The position numbers and the translations under genes are program-made. Of a stretch of DNA of 64,000 nt, positions 1-8,504 are shown piece after piece; positions within the stretch are counted from its first letter, which is position 1, and each line of letters starts with the position of its first letter. Origin of the DNA: Martinezella rhizogenes (GTDB lineage: Bacteria; Pseudomonadota; Alphaproteobacteria; Rhizobiales; Rhizobiaceae); the NCBI RefSeq assembly GCF_007002745.1, contig NZ_SGNY01000002.1:1-64000 (forward strand), read 5' to 3'. Under the pieces are notes generated by a model that saw only the letters and a list, made by a program, of their open reading frames with translations, had not been told where the DNA came from and searched no databases.

Positions 1-1
1 C

Positions 2-127
2 TGGTACATGGAAGGCAAGATCCAGATCGATCCGATGATCACACACGTGATGCCGCTCGAAGACATCAACAAGGGCTTCGAGCTGATGCACAAGGGTGAG
101 AGCATACGCGGCGTCGTGGTCTATTGA
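2..127 (+). CDS. Class III alcohol dehydrogenase / glutathione-dependent formaldehyde dehydrogenase, C-terminal end (partial)
   Basis: Only the last 41 codons are inside the window; the gene starts before base 1. The frame reads WYMEGKIQIDPMITHVMPLE and ends in ESIRGVVVY, the usual tail of zinc-dependent class III alcohol dehydrogenases, in which the closing stretch is an NAD-domain helix followed by the terminal strand. The family oxidises S-hydroxymethylglutathione, made from formaldehyde and glutathione, to S-formylglutathione in the cytoplasm. The catalytic and zinc residues lie outside the window, so the subclass rests on the tail alone. A GC-rich hairpin follows directly. Confidence 0.8.
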   Translation, partial: WYMEGKIQIDPMITHVMPLEDINKGFELMHKGESIRGVVVY

Positions 128-140
128 TCCGCCAATGACA

Positions 141-172
141 GGAGGCGGGCGCGTTTGGCGCGCCTGCTTTCA
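141..172 (+). terminator. Likely terminator of the alcohol dehydrogenase gene
   Basis: An imperfect GC-rich inverted repeat (GGGCGCG-ttt-GGCGCGCC core) begins 14 bases after the stop codon and is followed by a short pyrimidine tract. The T-run is weak, so efficiency is uncertain. Confidence 0.4.
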
Positions 173-313
173 TGCAAACGTGATCGGCTCCGCCGCCTTG
201 CAGCCCAGGCGATTAACGGGACAGTAAATCTATCGTCGTAAGCCAGTACTACGCGGCGAAGTTGAAAAATCTCTTTCCCCGGCCAGTTAACGCCAGATTG
301 CGGAGAGCGACCC

Positions 314-1153
314 CTGAAAATCGTACCGATTGACAACGGAAACCGCGCCGCCGCCGTTGCCCTTTTGGCGAAAGGTTTCCCCGAAAAAAGCGAGGTCTTC
401 TGGTCCCGCGGGCTGGCGCTTATCAGCGACCACCATGCGCGTCGGGAACTTGGTCCGATCGGGCAATTGCTGATGAAGGGTGAGAACGCGGAGGGCGTTC
501 TGTTGACGATCAAAAGCCGCCTGCCCGAAACCGGCAGGATCGTCGCCAACCTGTCCAGCTGGTATGTCGAGCCTTCATGCCGGTGGTTCGCACCGCGCAT
601 GCTGCAAATGGCCTCCTCGTCCGAGGAAGAGCTGTTTACCGACCTCACCCCGTCTCCCGAAGCCTGCAAGCTGAACGAGCGGCTCGGTTTTCATACGGTG
701 ACGGAACACACGCTTTTTTATCCACTGCCGCTCAAGGCTCTGCGTCCCTCGGGCGCGCGGCTCAGCCCACTTGCCGCCGTGTCGGCCGATACCCTGCCGG
801 CCGCAATGCGCGAGATGCTCGAAGATCACCTGCGGCTCGGCTGCATCGTCGCCATAATGCAGGCGGATGGCCATCACCATCCGCTGGTATTCTTGAAAAC
901 CACGACCAAGAAGCTGCCCTCCGCCCGGCTGATTTATTGCGAGGACCGAGAGGTAGCGCAAAGGCATATTTCCGCAATCGCCCGTCATCTTCTTGGCCGA
1001 GGCAGGCTTGCCCTGACCATGTCGGCACTTGATGGTGAGCGCAATGCCGGCGGGTTTGCCGCACATAAATTCGCACCTATACAAGTAAAAGGCGCATGGA
1101 ACCCACATTTTATTAACGAAACATACTCAGAGTTGGTGTTATTGCCACCCTAG
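314..1153 (+). CDS. GNAT-like N-acyltransferase, first gene of a carrier-protein cluster
   Basis: About 279 residues if translation begins at CTG 314. The first TTG is at 365, but the frame is open from base 266 and the residues between (KIVPIDNGNRAAAVALLAKG) read as a normal GNAT first strand and helix. CTG 314 has GGAG eight bases upstream, whereas TTG 365 has no good ribosome site. No ATG or GTG exists in this part of the frame. The N-terminal half has the GNAT layout, with a segment VANLSSWYVEP where the acyl-CoA-binding strand is expected. The second half (from about residue 150) resembles a second, degenerate acyltransferase lobe. It lies 106 bases ahead of an acyl carrier protein gene, so it may take its acyl group from that carrier rather than from CoA. 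Substrate unknown. Confidence 0.6.
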   Translation: MKIVPIDNGNRAAAVALLAKGFPEKSEVFWSRGLALISDHHARRELGPIGQLLMKGENAEGVLLTIKSRLPETGRIVANLSSWYVEPSCRWFAPRMLQMASSSEEELFTDLTPSPEACKLNERLGFHTVTEHTLFYPLPLKALRPSGARLSPLAAVSADTLPAAMREMLEDHLRLGCIVAIMQADGHHHPLVFLKTTTKKLPSARLIYCEDREVAQRHISAIARHLLGRGRLALTMSALDGERNAGGFAAHKFAPIQVKGAWNPHFINETYSELVLLPP

Positions 1154-1259
1154 GTATTTTACTGAACCATAGCTGACCTGACAGGTTCTCGACCTTTATA
1201 GATAAAGCGTCATTCCGGGCAGGTTTTATGGGGAACAAACGGGACATCGGAGAACAAGC

Positions 1260-1523
1260 ATGCTTGCCGCAAAGAAAAGCGAAACCAACGTTGCTGATAC
1301 CATCTACTCCTATCTCTCGAACCGTTTTCCCGCCTATGCACCTTTTACCGACGATACATTGCTTCTCGAAGGCGGCGTGATCGATTCGCTCGGTTTTCTG
1401 GAATTGATGATCTTCCTCGGCGAGACTTTTGGCATCGTTCTCGATGACGAGCATTTCACGCCTGACAATCTCGGCACACCCGCCGATCTCATCGCCTTCG
1501 TCCTCAGGGAACGAAGGAAATGA
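1260..1523 (+). CDS. Acyl/peptidyl carrier protein
   Basis: 87 residues, the normal size for a free-standing carrier protein. The motif GGVIDSLGFLEL around residues 38-49 carries the serine that receives 4'-phosphopantetheine; the acidic helix II that follows (ETFGIVLDDEHF) is typical. Free carrier proteins hold acyl or aminoacyl groups as thioesters. GGAG lies about nine bases before the ATG. The stop overlaps the next start (ATGA), so it is very probably translationally coupled to the AMP-ligase, which is its likely loading enzyme. It is too divergent to be the housekeeping fatty-acid AcpP, which is normally beside fabF/fabG. Confidence 0.88.
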   Translation: MLAAKKSETNVADTIYSYLSNRFPAYAPFTDDTLLLEGGVIDSLGFLELMIFLGETFGIVLDDEHFTPDNLGTPADLIAFVLRERRK

Positions 1524-3052
1524 CACCCCATTTCCTGCTGCATCACCTGCTCACCGCCCAGGCGGCAAGCGACGATCAGGCCCTTGTCCATAAAGATATA
1601 GCCCTGACCTATCGGGAATTCGCGCAGGCGGCGAACCGCTGCGCGGCAGCCCTGCAGCAGGCCGGCGCAGAGCGCGGTGACCGCGTCGTCATTTTCCTGC
1701 CGCGCGGCATCGAGGAATGCTGGTCGATCTTCGGCGTCAGCATGGCATCCTGTGTTTTTGTGCCGGTCAACGCGCTGCTGAAATCACAGCAGATCCGCCA
1801 TATCATCACGGATTGCGGCGCGAAAATAGTCATCAGCAGCAGGGCAATGCAGGAAGAACTCGGCGCAGCGCTGGAAGGCCTGCCGGATGTGAGCCTATTG
1901 CTGGCGGAAGATATCGAGAGCAGCACAAACGCACCTGCCCGCCCTTCGGCGGCAATCGGCGAGGACCTCGCGGCGATCCTCTATACCTCCGGCTCCACCG
2001 GCTCGCCGAAGGGCGTGATGCTGTCGCACCGCAATCTTCTGGCCGGCGCGCGCATCGTGCGGACCTATCTCGAAATTACCGCAAGCGACCGCATTCTTTC
2101 CCTCCTGCCCTTCAGCTTTGACTACGGCCTGAACCAGCTGCTGACGGCTGTGGAACAGGGCGCGACCACGATCATCTCCACCTTCCGGCTGGGCGACGAT
2201 ATCGTCCGCGATCTGCGCGACCATGCCGTGACGGGTCTCGCCGGCGTGCCGACCGTCTGGGCGATCCTGACCAGAGCGGCCCCGTCGCTCGCAAAGACGC
2301 CACTGCCGCATCTGCGCTACATCACCAATTCCGGCGGGCGTGTGCCGCAGGAAACCGTAAAAGCGCTGCGCGAAAAGCTGCCGGATACGAAAATCTACCT
2401 GATGTATGGTCTGACCGAGGCTTTCCGCTCCACCTTCCTGCCACCGGAAGAAATCGACAGCCGCCCGACCTCCATCGGCAAGGCCATTCCGGAATGCGAA
2501 ATCTTCATCGTCACCGACAAGGGACAACGGGCAAAACCGGGCGAGCCAGGCATTCTCGTCCACCGCGGCCCGACCGTATCGCTGGGCTACTGGAACCGGC
2601 CGGAAGACACGGCAAAAGTGCTGCGCCCTCATCCTTTCACTCCAGCGGCGCTGGGCGGCGAAACCGTCTGTTATTCCGGTGATCTGGCGGTGGAAGATGA
2701 GGACGGTTTCTTCAGCTTCGTTGCCCGCAACGATGCGATGATCAAATCGTCAGGCTATCGCATCAGCCCGACAGAGGTGGAGGAAAGCCTGATGTCGACA
2801 GGGCTGTTCCAGCAGGTCGCCGTCATTGGTCTGCCGGACCCCTTTGCCGGTGAAAGGGTGCATGCCGTGGCAACCGCCGCCAATGAAAATATCGACGTTT
2901 CGGCAGCCCTTAAGAAAGCCGCCGAAATGCTCGCTCCCTTCATGATCCCGCGCGCCATCGAACTGGTCGACCGGCTGCCGGTCACCGCCAATGGCAAGGT
3001 GGATTACCGCGCGCTGGTGCGCGAACGGACGGACAATGTCGCCCACGGATAA
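1520..3052 (+). CDS. AMP-forming acyl/aminoacyl ligase (ANL superfamily), probably loads the adjacent carrier protein
   Basis: 510 residues with all adenylation core motifs: the P-loop-like YTSGSTGSPKGVMLSHRN (about residues 155-172), YGLTEA (about 296), the YSGDL aspartate, the hinge and C-domain start IKSSGYRISPTEVEE, and the A10 lysine in LPVTANGKVDYRAL near the C-terminus. The family activates a carboxylate as an acyl-AMP and passes it to a thiol. ATGA overlap with the carrier protein gene and a 17-base overlap with the decarboxylase gene argue for one operon and for transfer to the carrier. It resembles the ligases often annotated as exosortase A-associated, but no exosortase is present here. 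Substrate (amino acid or fatty acid) cannot be read from the sequence. Confidence 0.85.
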   Translation: MTPHFLLHHLLTAQAASDDQALVHKDIALTYREFAQAANRCAAALQQAGAERGDRVVIFLPRGIEECWSIFGVSMASCVFVPVNALLKSQQIRHIITDCGAKIVISSRAMQEELGAALEGLPDVSLLLAEDIESSTNAPARPSAAIGEDLAAILYTSGSTGSPKGVMLSHRNLLAGARIVRTYLEITASDRILSLLPFSFDYGLNQLLTAVEQGATTIISTFRLGDDIVRDLRDHAVTGLAGVPTVWAILTRAAPSLAKTPLPHLRYITNSGGRVPQETVKALREKLPDTKIYLMYGLTEAFRSTFLPPEEIDSRPTSIGKAIPECEIFIVTDKGQRAKPGEPGILVHRGPTVSLGYWNRPEDTAKVLRPHPFTPAALGGETVCYSGDLAVEDEDGFFSFVARNDAMIKSSGYRISPTEVEESLMSTGLFQQVAVIGLPDPFAGERVHAVATAANENIDVSAALKKAAEMLAPFMIPRAIELVDRLPVTANGKVDYRALVRERTDNVAHG

Positions 3053-4313
3053 AACCCAGAGCCACGGCCCGGCCCTTGCGGCTGCGCAATTTGCGGTCAC
3101 TGACAATGACCTTGTCATCGGCGGGCTTGCGGTGCGCGATATCGTCGCCCAAACCGGAACGCCATGCTTCCTCTATGATGCCAGCGCCATGCGCCGTGCC
3201 TATCGGAACCTTGAAACGGCGCTCTCGGGCTTTGCCGATATCTATTATTCGGTAAAGGCCAATCCCCTGCCCGCCATTATCGCGCTCTTCCGGCAACAGG
3301 GCGCGGGTGCAGAAATCGCCTCCGTCGGCGAATATCGCGCCGCCATCAAGGCCGGCATCGCACCTGAGAACATCATCTTCGCCGGCCCCGGCAAGGGCAT
3401 GGCCGAATTGCGCGAGGTGATCGAGGGCGGCATCGGCGAAATCCATATTGAAAGCGCCGAGGAAATCGCCCGCATCGAAGAGATCGGTAAACCGGTCAAA
3501 GCCTCGATCCGCATCAACCCCGTGCCGGATGCGCAGGCCGGCGCCATGCGTATGGGCGGCAAGGCCACCGCTTTTGGTTTCGACGAGGAAGAGCTGGAAA
3601 ACGTCCTGCGGCTTTTCAGGGATGCCAGACATATTGATCTCGTCGGCGTGCACATCTATGGCGGCACGCAGATTCTCGACGCCGACATGCTTGTCTCCCA
3701 ATGGCGACACGCCATTTCCCTTGCCGCACGCATGGCGCAAATGCTGGGCAGACCGCTTGAAACCATCGATCTCGGCGGTGGCCTCGGCATCCCCTATTTC
3801 GCCGGGGAAATGCCGCTTGATCTTGCAACGGTCAGCGCCGCCATTCCCGAACTCAAGGCGCTTGTGAAAGCGCATCCGCTGATAACCGACGCCCATATCA
3901 TCGTCGAACCCGGCCGCTTCCTCGCCGGCCCCGGCGGCATCTATGTGGCGGAGGTAAATTCGGTGAAAACCTCGCGCGGCACCACCTTCGTGGTGACGGA
4001 TGGTGGCATGCACCACCATCTGGCGGCCTCGGGCAATCTTGGCCAGATCGTCAAGCGCAACTATCCCATCGTCGCGCCCGCCAAGATGCAGGCAGATTAC
4101 GACGAGACCGCAACCATCGTCGGTCCACTTTGCACACCGCTCGACACACTGGCCCGCAATACAGCACTGCCGAAACTGAAGGCCGGTGACTTACTCGCTA
4201 TCCTGCAATCGGGCGCCTATGGCGCCAGCGCCAGCCCTGCGGGTTTTCTCAGCCACGCGGTGGCGAAGGAAGTGCTGGTGGAAGATGGTGTATTTGAAGT
4301 GATCGGACGCTGA
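3036..4313 (+). CDS. PLP-dependent decarboxylase, DapDC/LysA fold (BtrK-like)
   Basis: 425 residues from ATG 3036; an in-frame ATG at 2991 lies deeper inside the ligase gene and gives an atypical N-terminus. Fold-type III features are visible: the PLP lysine in YYSVKANPLP (about residues 67-76), the HIYGGTQ strand, the glycine-rich phosphate loop DLGGGLGIPYF, EPGRFLAGPGG, and the second-subunit cysteine-aspartate motif as GPLCTPLD. LysA itself normally has a CESxD-type motif, so the substrate pocket may differ. In butirosin synthesis the related BtrK decarboxylates glutamate held on the carrier protein BtrI; co-location with a carrier protein and ligase suggests the same tethered chemistry. 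Plain meso-diaminopimelate or ornithine decarboxylation remains possible. The stop abuts the convergent pabB stop. Confidence 0.82.
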   Translation: MSPTDKTQSHGPALAAAQFAVTDNDLVIGGLAVRDIVAQTGTPCFLYDASAMRRAYRNLETALSGFADIYYSVKANPLPAIIALFRQQGAGAEIASVGEYRAAIKAGIAPENIIFAGPGKGMAELREVIEGGIGEIHIESAEEIARIEEIGKPVKASIRINPVPDAQAGAMRMGGKATAFGFDEEELENVLRLFRDARHIDLVGVHIYGGTQILDADMLVSQWRHAISLAARMAQMLGRPLETIDLGGGLGIPYFAGEMPLDLATVSAAIPELKALVKAHPLITDAHIIVEPGRFLAGPGGIYVAEVNSVKTSRGTTFVVTDGGMHHHLAASGNLGQIVKRNYPIVAPAKMQADYDETATIVGPLCTPLDTLARNTALPKLKAGDLLAILQSGAYGASASPAGFLSHAVAKEVLVEDGVFEVIGR

Positions 4314-5471
4314 TCACCGCCGCAGCAACCTGTTCCCCACCGCGAATTTCGATTTCAGCAGACACTCGTCATATTCAGCTTCCGCATCGGAATCAAAGAC
4401 GATGCCGCCACCGACATTAAAGACGGCGCGGCCGTTATCGAACAGGCTAAGGGTGCGGATCGTCACTGAGAACCGCATATCACCGTTAGGGGACATGAAG
4501 CCGATCGCGCCGCAATAGGCGTCGCGAGGGCCGGCTTCCAGCTCCCGCAGGATTTTCATCGCCCACATTTTTGGTGCACCAGTGACGGAACCGCAGGGAA
4601 ACAGCGCGGCGAAGATGTCTTCCACCGTCACATCAGGCAGAAGCTTCGCCCTGACATGGCTGACCATCTGGTGCACCGTGGGATAAGTCTCGATATCGAA
4701 CAGCCGCGGCACATGAAGGCTGCCGACCTCGGTGATACGGGAAATATCGTTGCGCAGCAGATCGACGATCATTCGGTTTTCGGCCAGCGTCTTTTCATCC
4801 GCCAGCATCGCCGCGATGATTGCCCGGTCCTCCTCCGCGTCCGCCCCGCGCGGTGTCGTTCCCTTCATCGGATGGGTTTCGATGAAACCTTCGCCATCGA
4901 CCGAAAAAAACAGTTCCGGCGAGCGCGACAGGATGACCGGGCCGCCGAGATCGACCAGCGCGCCGTATTTCACCGGCTGGCGCTCGATCAGCGACCAGAA
5001 GGCAGTGAGCGGATCGCCGCTCCAGCGGGCAGTGACGGGCATGGTCAGATTGCCCTGGTAACAGTCACCACGACGCAGATGGTCGTGCAAGCGCGCAAAG
5101 CGCTTTTGGTATTCTTGGAGCGTCCAGGCCGGCACGGGATCGGAAAGAAACGCATCCGCATCCGACAGCGCGTCGGGGCGCGCAAACCGCCCCGCATCCG
5201 GCTGTGGGCCGGAAAAGACGCCGAAGGTCAGAAACGGTACATTACGAGGCTCGGCGGCAAAAGGCGCAAGCTTTGGTTCGAACAGGAAACCCGCCTCGTA
5301 GGACATATAGCCGGCAAGATATTTACCGGCCCGGCGCAGTTCCTCCATGCGCTTGAGCGCGGCGAAAAACGCCTCAGGCTCATCCGCGACGATGATCTCT
5401 TCCGGCTCGGCGAAGGCTGTCACCGTGCCGGTCGTGTCATCCCGGAAAAGAACGTAAGGCGCATGTGCCAA
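4314..5471 (-). CDS. pabB: Aminodeoxychorismate synthase component I
   Basis: 385 residues. It converts chorismate and amide-derived ammonia to 4-amino-4-deoxychorismate, the precursor of p-aminobenzoate and folate. The chorismate-binding domain shows MKGTTPRGADAEEDR (the PIKGT-type lysine motif that distinguishes PabB from TrpE), HQMVSHVRAKL, CGSVTGAPKMWAM and AYCGAIGFM. The protein is shorter than E. coli PabB because the N-terminal lobe is reduced. The start taken is TTG at 5471, since no ATG or GTG with a convincing ribosome site precedes it in frame; this start is uncertain. No pabA or pabC is adjacent. It lies 37 bases downstream of tgt in the same direction, so read-through from queA-tgt is plausible. 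Confidence 0.88.
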   Translation of the reverse strand: MAHAPYVLFRDDTTGTVTAFAEPEEIIVADEPEAFFAALKRMEELRRAGKYLAGYMSYEAGFLFEPKLAPFAAEPRNVPFLTFGVFSGPQPDAGRFARPDALSDADAFLSDPVPAWTLQEYQKRFARLHDHLRRGDCYQGNLTMPVTARWSGDPLTAFWSLIERQPVKYGALVDLGGPVILSRSPELFFSVDGEGFIETHPMKGTTPRGADAEEDRAIIAAMLADEKTLAENRMIVDLLRNDISRITEVGSLHVPRLFDIETYPTVHQMVSHVRAKLLPDVTVEDIFAALFPCGSVTGAPKMWAMKILRELEAGPRDAYCGAIGFMSPNGDMRFSVTIRTLSLFDNGRAVFNVGGGIVFDSDAEAEYDECLLKSKFAVGNRLLRR

Positions 5472-5508
5472 GGAAAGCGTCCGAAACAGGAGAAAAACTC
5501 GGGAAGAG

Positions 5509-6639
5509 TCAGATGGGGTCTATATCGCCCCGCGCCCACATTTCGATGGTTTCCGCATAAAAATCGGCGAAACGGCCTTCCTCGATCGACTTGCGGATAC
5601 CCTGCATCAGCTCCTGATAATAGGCAAGATTGTGCCAGGAGAGCAGCATGCCGCCCAGCGCCTCGTTGGAGCGGGTAAGATGATGCAGATAGGCGCGGGA
5701 ATAATCGCGCGAGGCCGGGCAGTTGGACTGCTCGTCGAGCGGACGCATGTCTTCGGCATGCCGGGCGTTGCGGATATTGACCCTGCCACGACGGGTAAAG
5801 GCAAGCCCGTGACGGCCGGAGCGGGTAGGCATCACGCAGTCGAACATGTCGATACCACGCGCCACCGATTTCAGGATATCGTCAGGCGTACCAACGCCCA
5901 TCAGGTAACGCGGCTTTTCGGTGGGCAGCACCGGCAGGGTGATATCGAGCATGCCGAGCATCACATCCTGCGGTTCGCCGACGGCAAGACCGCCGACGGC
6001 ATAACCCTTGAGATCAAGCTGCTTCAGCCCTTCGGCGGAACGAATGCGCAGATCCGGCTGGTCGCCGCCCTGCACGATGCCGAACATGGCCTTGCCGGGC
6101 TGCTCGCCGAAGGCGACGCGGCAACGTTCCGCCCAGCGCAGCGACATTTCCATGGCGCGCTCGATTTCCTTGCGCTCGGCCGGCAGCGCAATGCATTCAT
6201 CGAGCTGCATCTGGATGTCCGAATCGAGCATGCCCTGAATTTCGATCGAGCGCTCCGGCGACATGTGGTGCAGCGAACCGTCCACATGGCTCTTGAAGGT
6301 CACGCCCTTCTCGTCGAGCTTGCGCAGACCGGAAAGCGACATGACCTGAAAACCGCCGCTGTCGGTGAGGATCGGATGCGGCCAGCGGATCAGCTCATGC
6401 AGACCGCCAAGACGCGCAACACGCTCCGGGCCGGGACGCAGCATCAGGTGATAGGTATTGCCGAGAATGATATCGGCCCCCAGCTCGCGCACCTGATCGA
6501 GATACATGGCCTTGACGGTGCCAACAGTGCCGACCGGCATGAAGGCGGGCGTGCGGATGACGCCGCGTGGCATGGCGACTTCGCCGAGGCGCGCGCCGCC
6601 GCTCGTGGCTTTCAGGGTGAAGGTGAATTTGTCGTGCAT
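5509..6639 (-). CDS. tgt: Queuine tRNA-ribosyltransferase (tRNA-guanine transglycosylase)
   Basis: 376 residues, normal length. It exchanges guanine 34 for preQ1 in tRNAs with GUN anticodons. Visible are the catalytic aspartate region [14 protein letters not shown] (about residue 90), the nucleophile region [14 protein letters not shown] (about 264-278) and the C-terminal YSRAYLHHL. The usual zinc site CxCxxC just before YSRAYL is changed: here it reads [11 protein letters not shown], leaving one of three cysteines, although the later histidine (SWHN) is kept. This is either a lineage variant or a sign of altered metal binding. The start ATG overlaps the queA stop by one base; both act in queuosine synthesis. 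Confidence 0.95.
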   Translation of the reverse strand: MHDKFTFTLKATSGGARLGEVAMPRGVIRTPAFMPVGTVGTVKAMYLDQVRELGADIILGNTYHLMLRPGPERVARLGGLHELIRWPHPILTDSGGFQVMSLSGLRKLDEKGVTFKSHVDGSLHHMSPERSIEIQGMLDSDIQMQLDECIALPAERKEIERAMEMSLRWAERCRVAFGEQPGKAMFGIVQGGDQPDLRIRSAEGLKQLDLKGYAVGGLAVGEPQDVMLGMLDITLPVLPTEKPRYLMGVGTPDDILKSVARGIDMFDCVMPTRSGRHGLAFTRRGRVNIRNARHAEDMRPLDEQSNCPASRDYSRAYLHHLTRSNEALGGMLLSWHNLAYYQELMQGIRKSIEEGRFADFYAETIEMWARGDIDPI

Positions 6640-7721
6640 CAGTTTTTCCGGAACAACAGGCTGGAATCGCCATAGGAATAGAAACGGTATCCGGTTTCGA
6701 TGGCGCGCCTGTAAGCGTCACGCATCGTTTCGAGACCGCAGAAAGCCGAAACCAGCATGAACAGCGTCGATTTCGGCAGGTGGAAATTGGTCATGAGCAT
6801 ATCGACGGCCCGGAAACGGTAACCAGGCGTGATGAAGATGCCGGTGGCATCGGACCATGGGTGGATAACACCATTCTCGTCGGCCGCACTTTCGATGAGC
6901 CGCAGCGAAGTGGTGCCGACGCAGATAATGCGCCCGCCCCGCGCCTTCACCGCATTCAGCCGGTCAGCGGTTTCCTGCGACACATGGCCGATCTCGAAAT
7001 GCATCTTGTGATCGTCGGTATCGTCGGACTTTACCGGAAGGAAAGTGCCTGCCCCAACGTGAAGCGTCACGAAATGCCGCTCGATGCCGGCCTTGTCCAG
7101 TGCTTCGAACAGGTCAGGCGTGAAATGCAGCCCGGCGGTGGGGGCAGCGACAGCGCCCTTTTCACGGGCATAAATGGTCTGGTAGTCGGTCTGGTCCTGC
7201 TGGTCCTCCGGCCGTTTGGCAGCGATATAAGGCGGCAAAGGAATATGGCCGACCGAGGCAATCGCCTCGTCCAGAACAGGGCCGGACACATCGAACAGCA
7301 GCGTGATTTCGCCATCCTCGCCCTTTTCCTCGACGGTGGCCTCCAGATGGGCAAGGCCGCAGGCATTGTCGCGCTCATAACCAAACCGGATGCGGTCGCC
7401 TTCCTTGATGCGCTTGCCGGGGCGGGCAAAAGCCTTCCAGCGGGATTGATCGGTACGCATGTGCAGCGTGGCCGAAACCGCCGTCTCCGGCGCACCTTCA
7501 CGCAGCCTGACACCTTCCAGCTGAGCGGGAATGACGCGGGTATCGTTGAAGACAAGCGCATCGCCGGGCCGCAGGAAAGACGGCAGGTTAAAGACGTGAT
7601 GGTCCTCCATGCGGTTTTCATTCGGATCGACCACCAGCAGACGCGCACTATCGCGCGGGTTCGCCGGGCGAAGGGCGATATTCTCCTCGGGCAGATCGAA
7701 ATCGAACAGGTCTACACGCAT
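6639..7721 (-). CDS. queA: S-adenosylmethionine:tRNA ribosyltransferase-isomerase
   Basis: 360 residues starting at [19 protein letters not shown], the canonical N-terminus; an ATG eight codons upstream gives an extra segment not typical of the family. QueA moves the ribosyl part of SAM onto preQ1-tRNA to give epoxyqueuosine. Conserved stretches include [39 protein letters not shown] and [17 protein letters not shown]. It overlaps tgt by one base, forming the queA-tgt unit. A palindromic intergenic element lies upstream, between queA and the cyclophilin genes. Confidence 0.96.
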   Translation of the reverse strand: MRVDLFDFDLPEENIALRPANPRDSARLLVVDPNENRMEDHHVFNLPSFLRPGDALVFNDTRVIPAQLEGVRLREGAPETAVSATLHMRTDQSRWKAFARPGKRIKEGDRIRFGYERDNACGLAHLEATVEEKGEDGEITLLFDVSGPVLDEAIASVGHIPLPPYIAAKRPEDQQDQTDYQTIYAREKGAVAAPTAGLHFTPDLFEALDKAGIERHFVTLHVGAGTFLPVKSDDTDDHKMHFEIGHVSQETADRLNAVKARGGRIICVGTTSLRLIESAADENGVIHPWSDATGIFITPGYRFRAVDMLMTNFHLPKSTLFMLVSAFCGLETMRDAYRRAIETGYRFYSYGDSSLLFRKN

Positions 7722-7805
7722 TGCAAGGGCTCTCGAAAATATCAAAACCCGCCTCGCAGCAAACTGCCGGCGGGTCGTTGTTGGTGAAGGGGCTTCCTCC
7801 CCTCC

Positions 7806-7883
7806 ACGTCATCCTCGGGCTTGACCCGAGGACCCATGACGCTGGCGGGAATGGATCCTCGGGTCAAGCCCGAGGATGACGTC
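7806..7883. repeat. Nested palindromic intergenic element (short, two-stem type), copy 1
   Basis: The left half reads GTCATCCTCGGGCTTGACCC and the right half is its reverse complement, separated by about 22 bases. Each half also folds on itself (CCTCGGG-cttga-CCCGAGG). A near-identical element is at 35614-35685. It resembles the outer part of rhizobial intergenic mosaic elements but lacks their middle module. Confidence 0.85.
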
Positions 7884-7958
7884 GAGTGCGAGGAACACTC
7901 CATCAGCAAAACATCCGCCCGCCCTGCAGTTCAGCAAGGCGGGAGAAACTCTTTAACC

Positions 7959-8468
7959 TCAAGCCGCCGAAGCAAGCTTCATGGAAACGATCGAATCGGG
8001 ATCCTTCACCGGCTCGCCGCGCTTGACCTTGTCGATGGCTTCCATGCCTTCGATGACCTGGCCCCAGACGGTGTACTGCTTGTTCAGCCAGGGCGAATCG
8101 GTGAAGCAGATGAAGAACTGCGAGTTGGCGGAGTTCGGGCTCTGCGAACGGGCCATCGAGCAGGTGCCGCGAACGTGCGGAATGGCGGAAAATTCAGCCT
8201 TCAGGTCTTCCTTTTCAGAGCCGCCCATGCCGGCGCGTGCCGGGTTGAAGCTTTCCGAACCCTTCTTGCCGAACTTCACGTCGCCCGTCTGGGCCATGAA
8301 GTCTTCGATGACGCGGTGGAACACGACGCCATCATAAGCGCCTTCCGATACCAGTTCCTTGATACGGGCGACGTGACCCGGAGCAACTTCCGGAAGCAGC
8401 TGGATCACGACCTTGCCGGTCGTCGTTTCCATGATGATGGTGTTTTCCGGATCCTTGATCTCGGCCAT
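7959..8468 (-). CDS. ppiB: Cytoplasmic cyclophilin-type peptidyl-prolyl cis-trans isomerase
   Basis: 169 residues without a signal peptide. Cyclophilins speed up Xaa-Pro bond isomerisation. The core is complete: VVFHRVIEDFMAQTGD contains the catalytic arginine and phenylalanine region, followed by SMARSQSPNSANSQFFICF and the substrate-pocket tryptophan region SPWLNKQYTVWGQV. It lies 36 bases downstream of the periplasmic paralogue, with about half of the residues shared, suggesting a local duplication in which one copy kept a signal peptide. Confidence 0.93.
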   Translation of the reverse strand: MAEIKDPENTIIMETTTGKVVIQLLPEVAPGHVARIKELVSEGAYDGVVFHRVIEDFMAQTGDVKFGKKGSESFNPARAGMGGSEKEDLKAEFSAIPHVRGTCSMARSQSPNSANSQFFICFTDSPWLNKQYTVWGQVIEGMEAIDKVKRGEPVKDPDSIVSMKLASAA

Positions 8469-8504
8469 GATTATTCTCCTCTGTTCGGGCTCTATTGCCC
8501 TACC

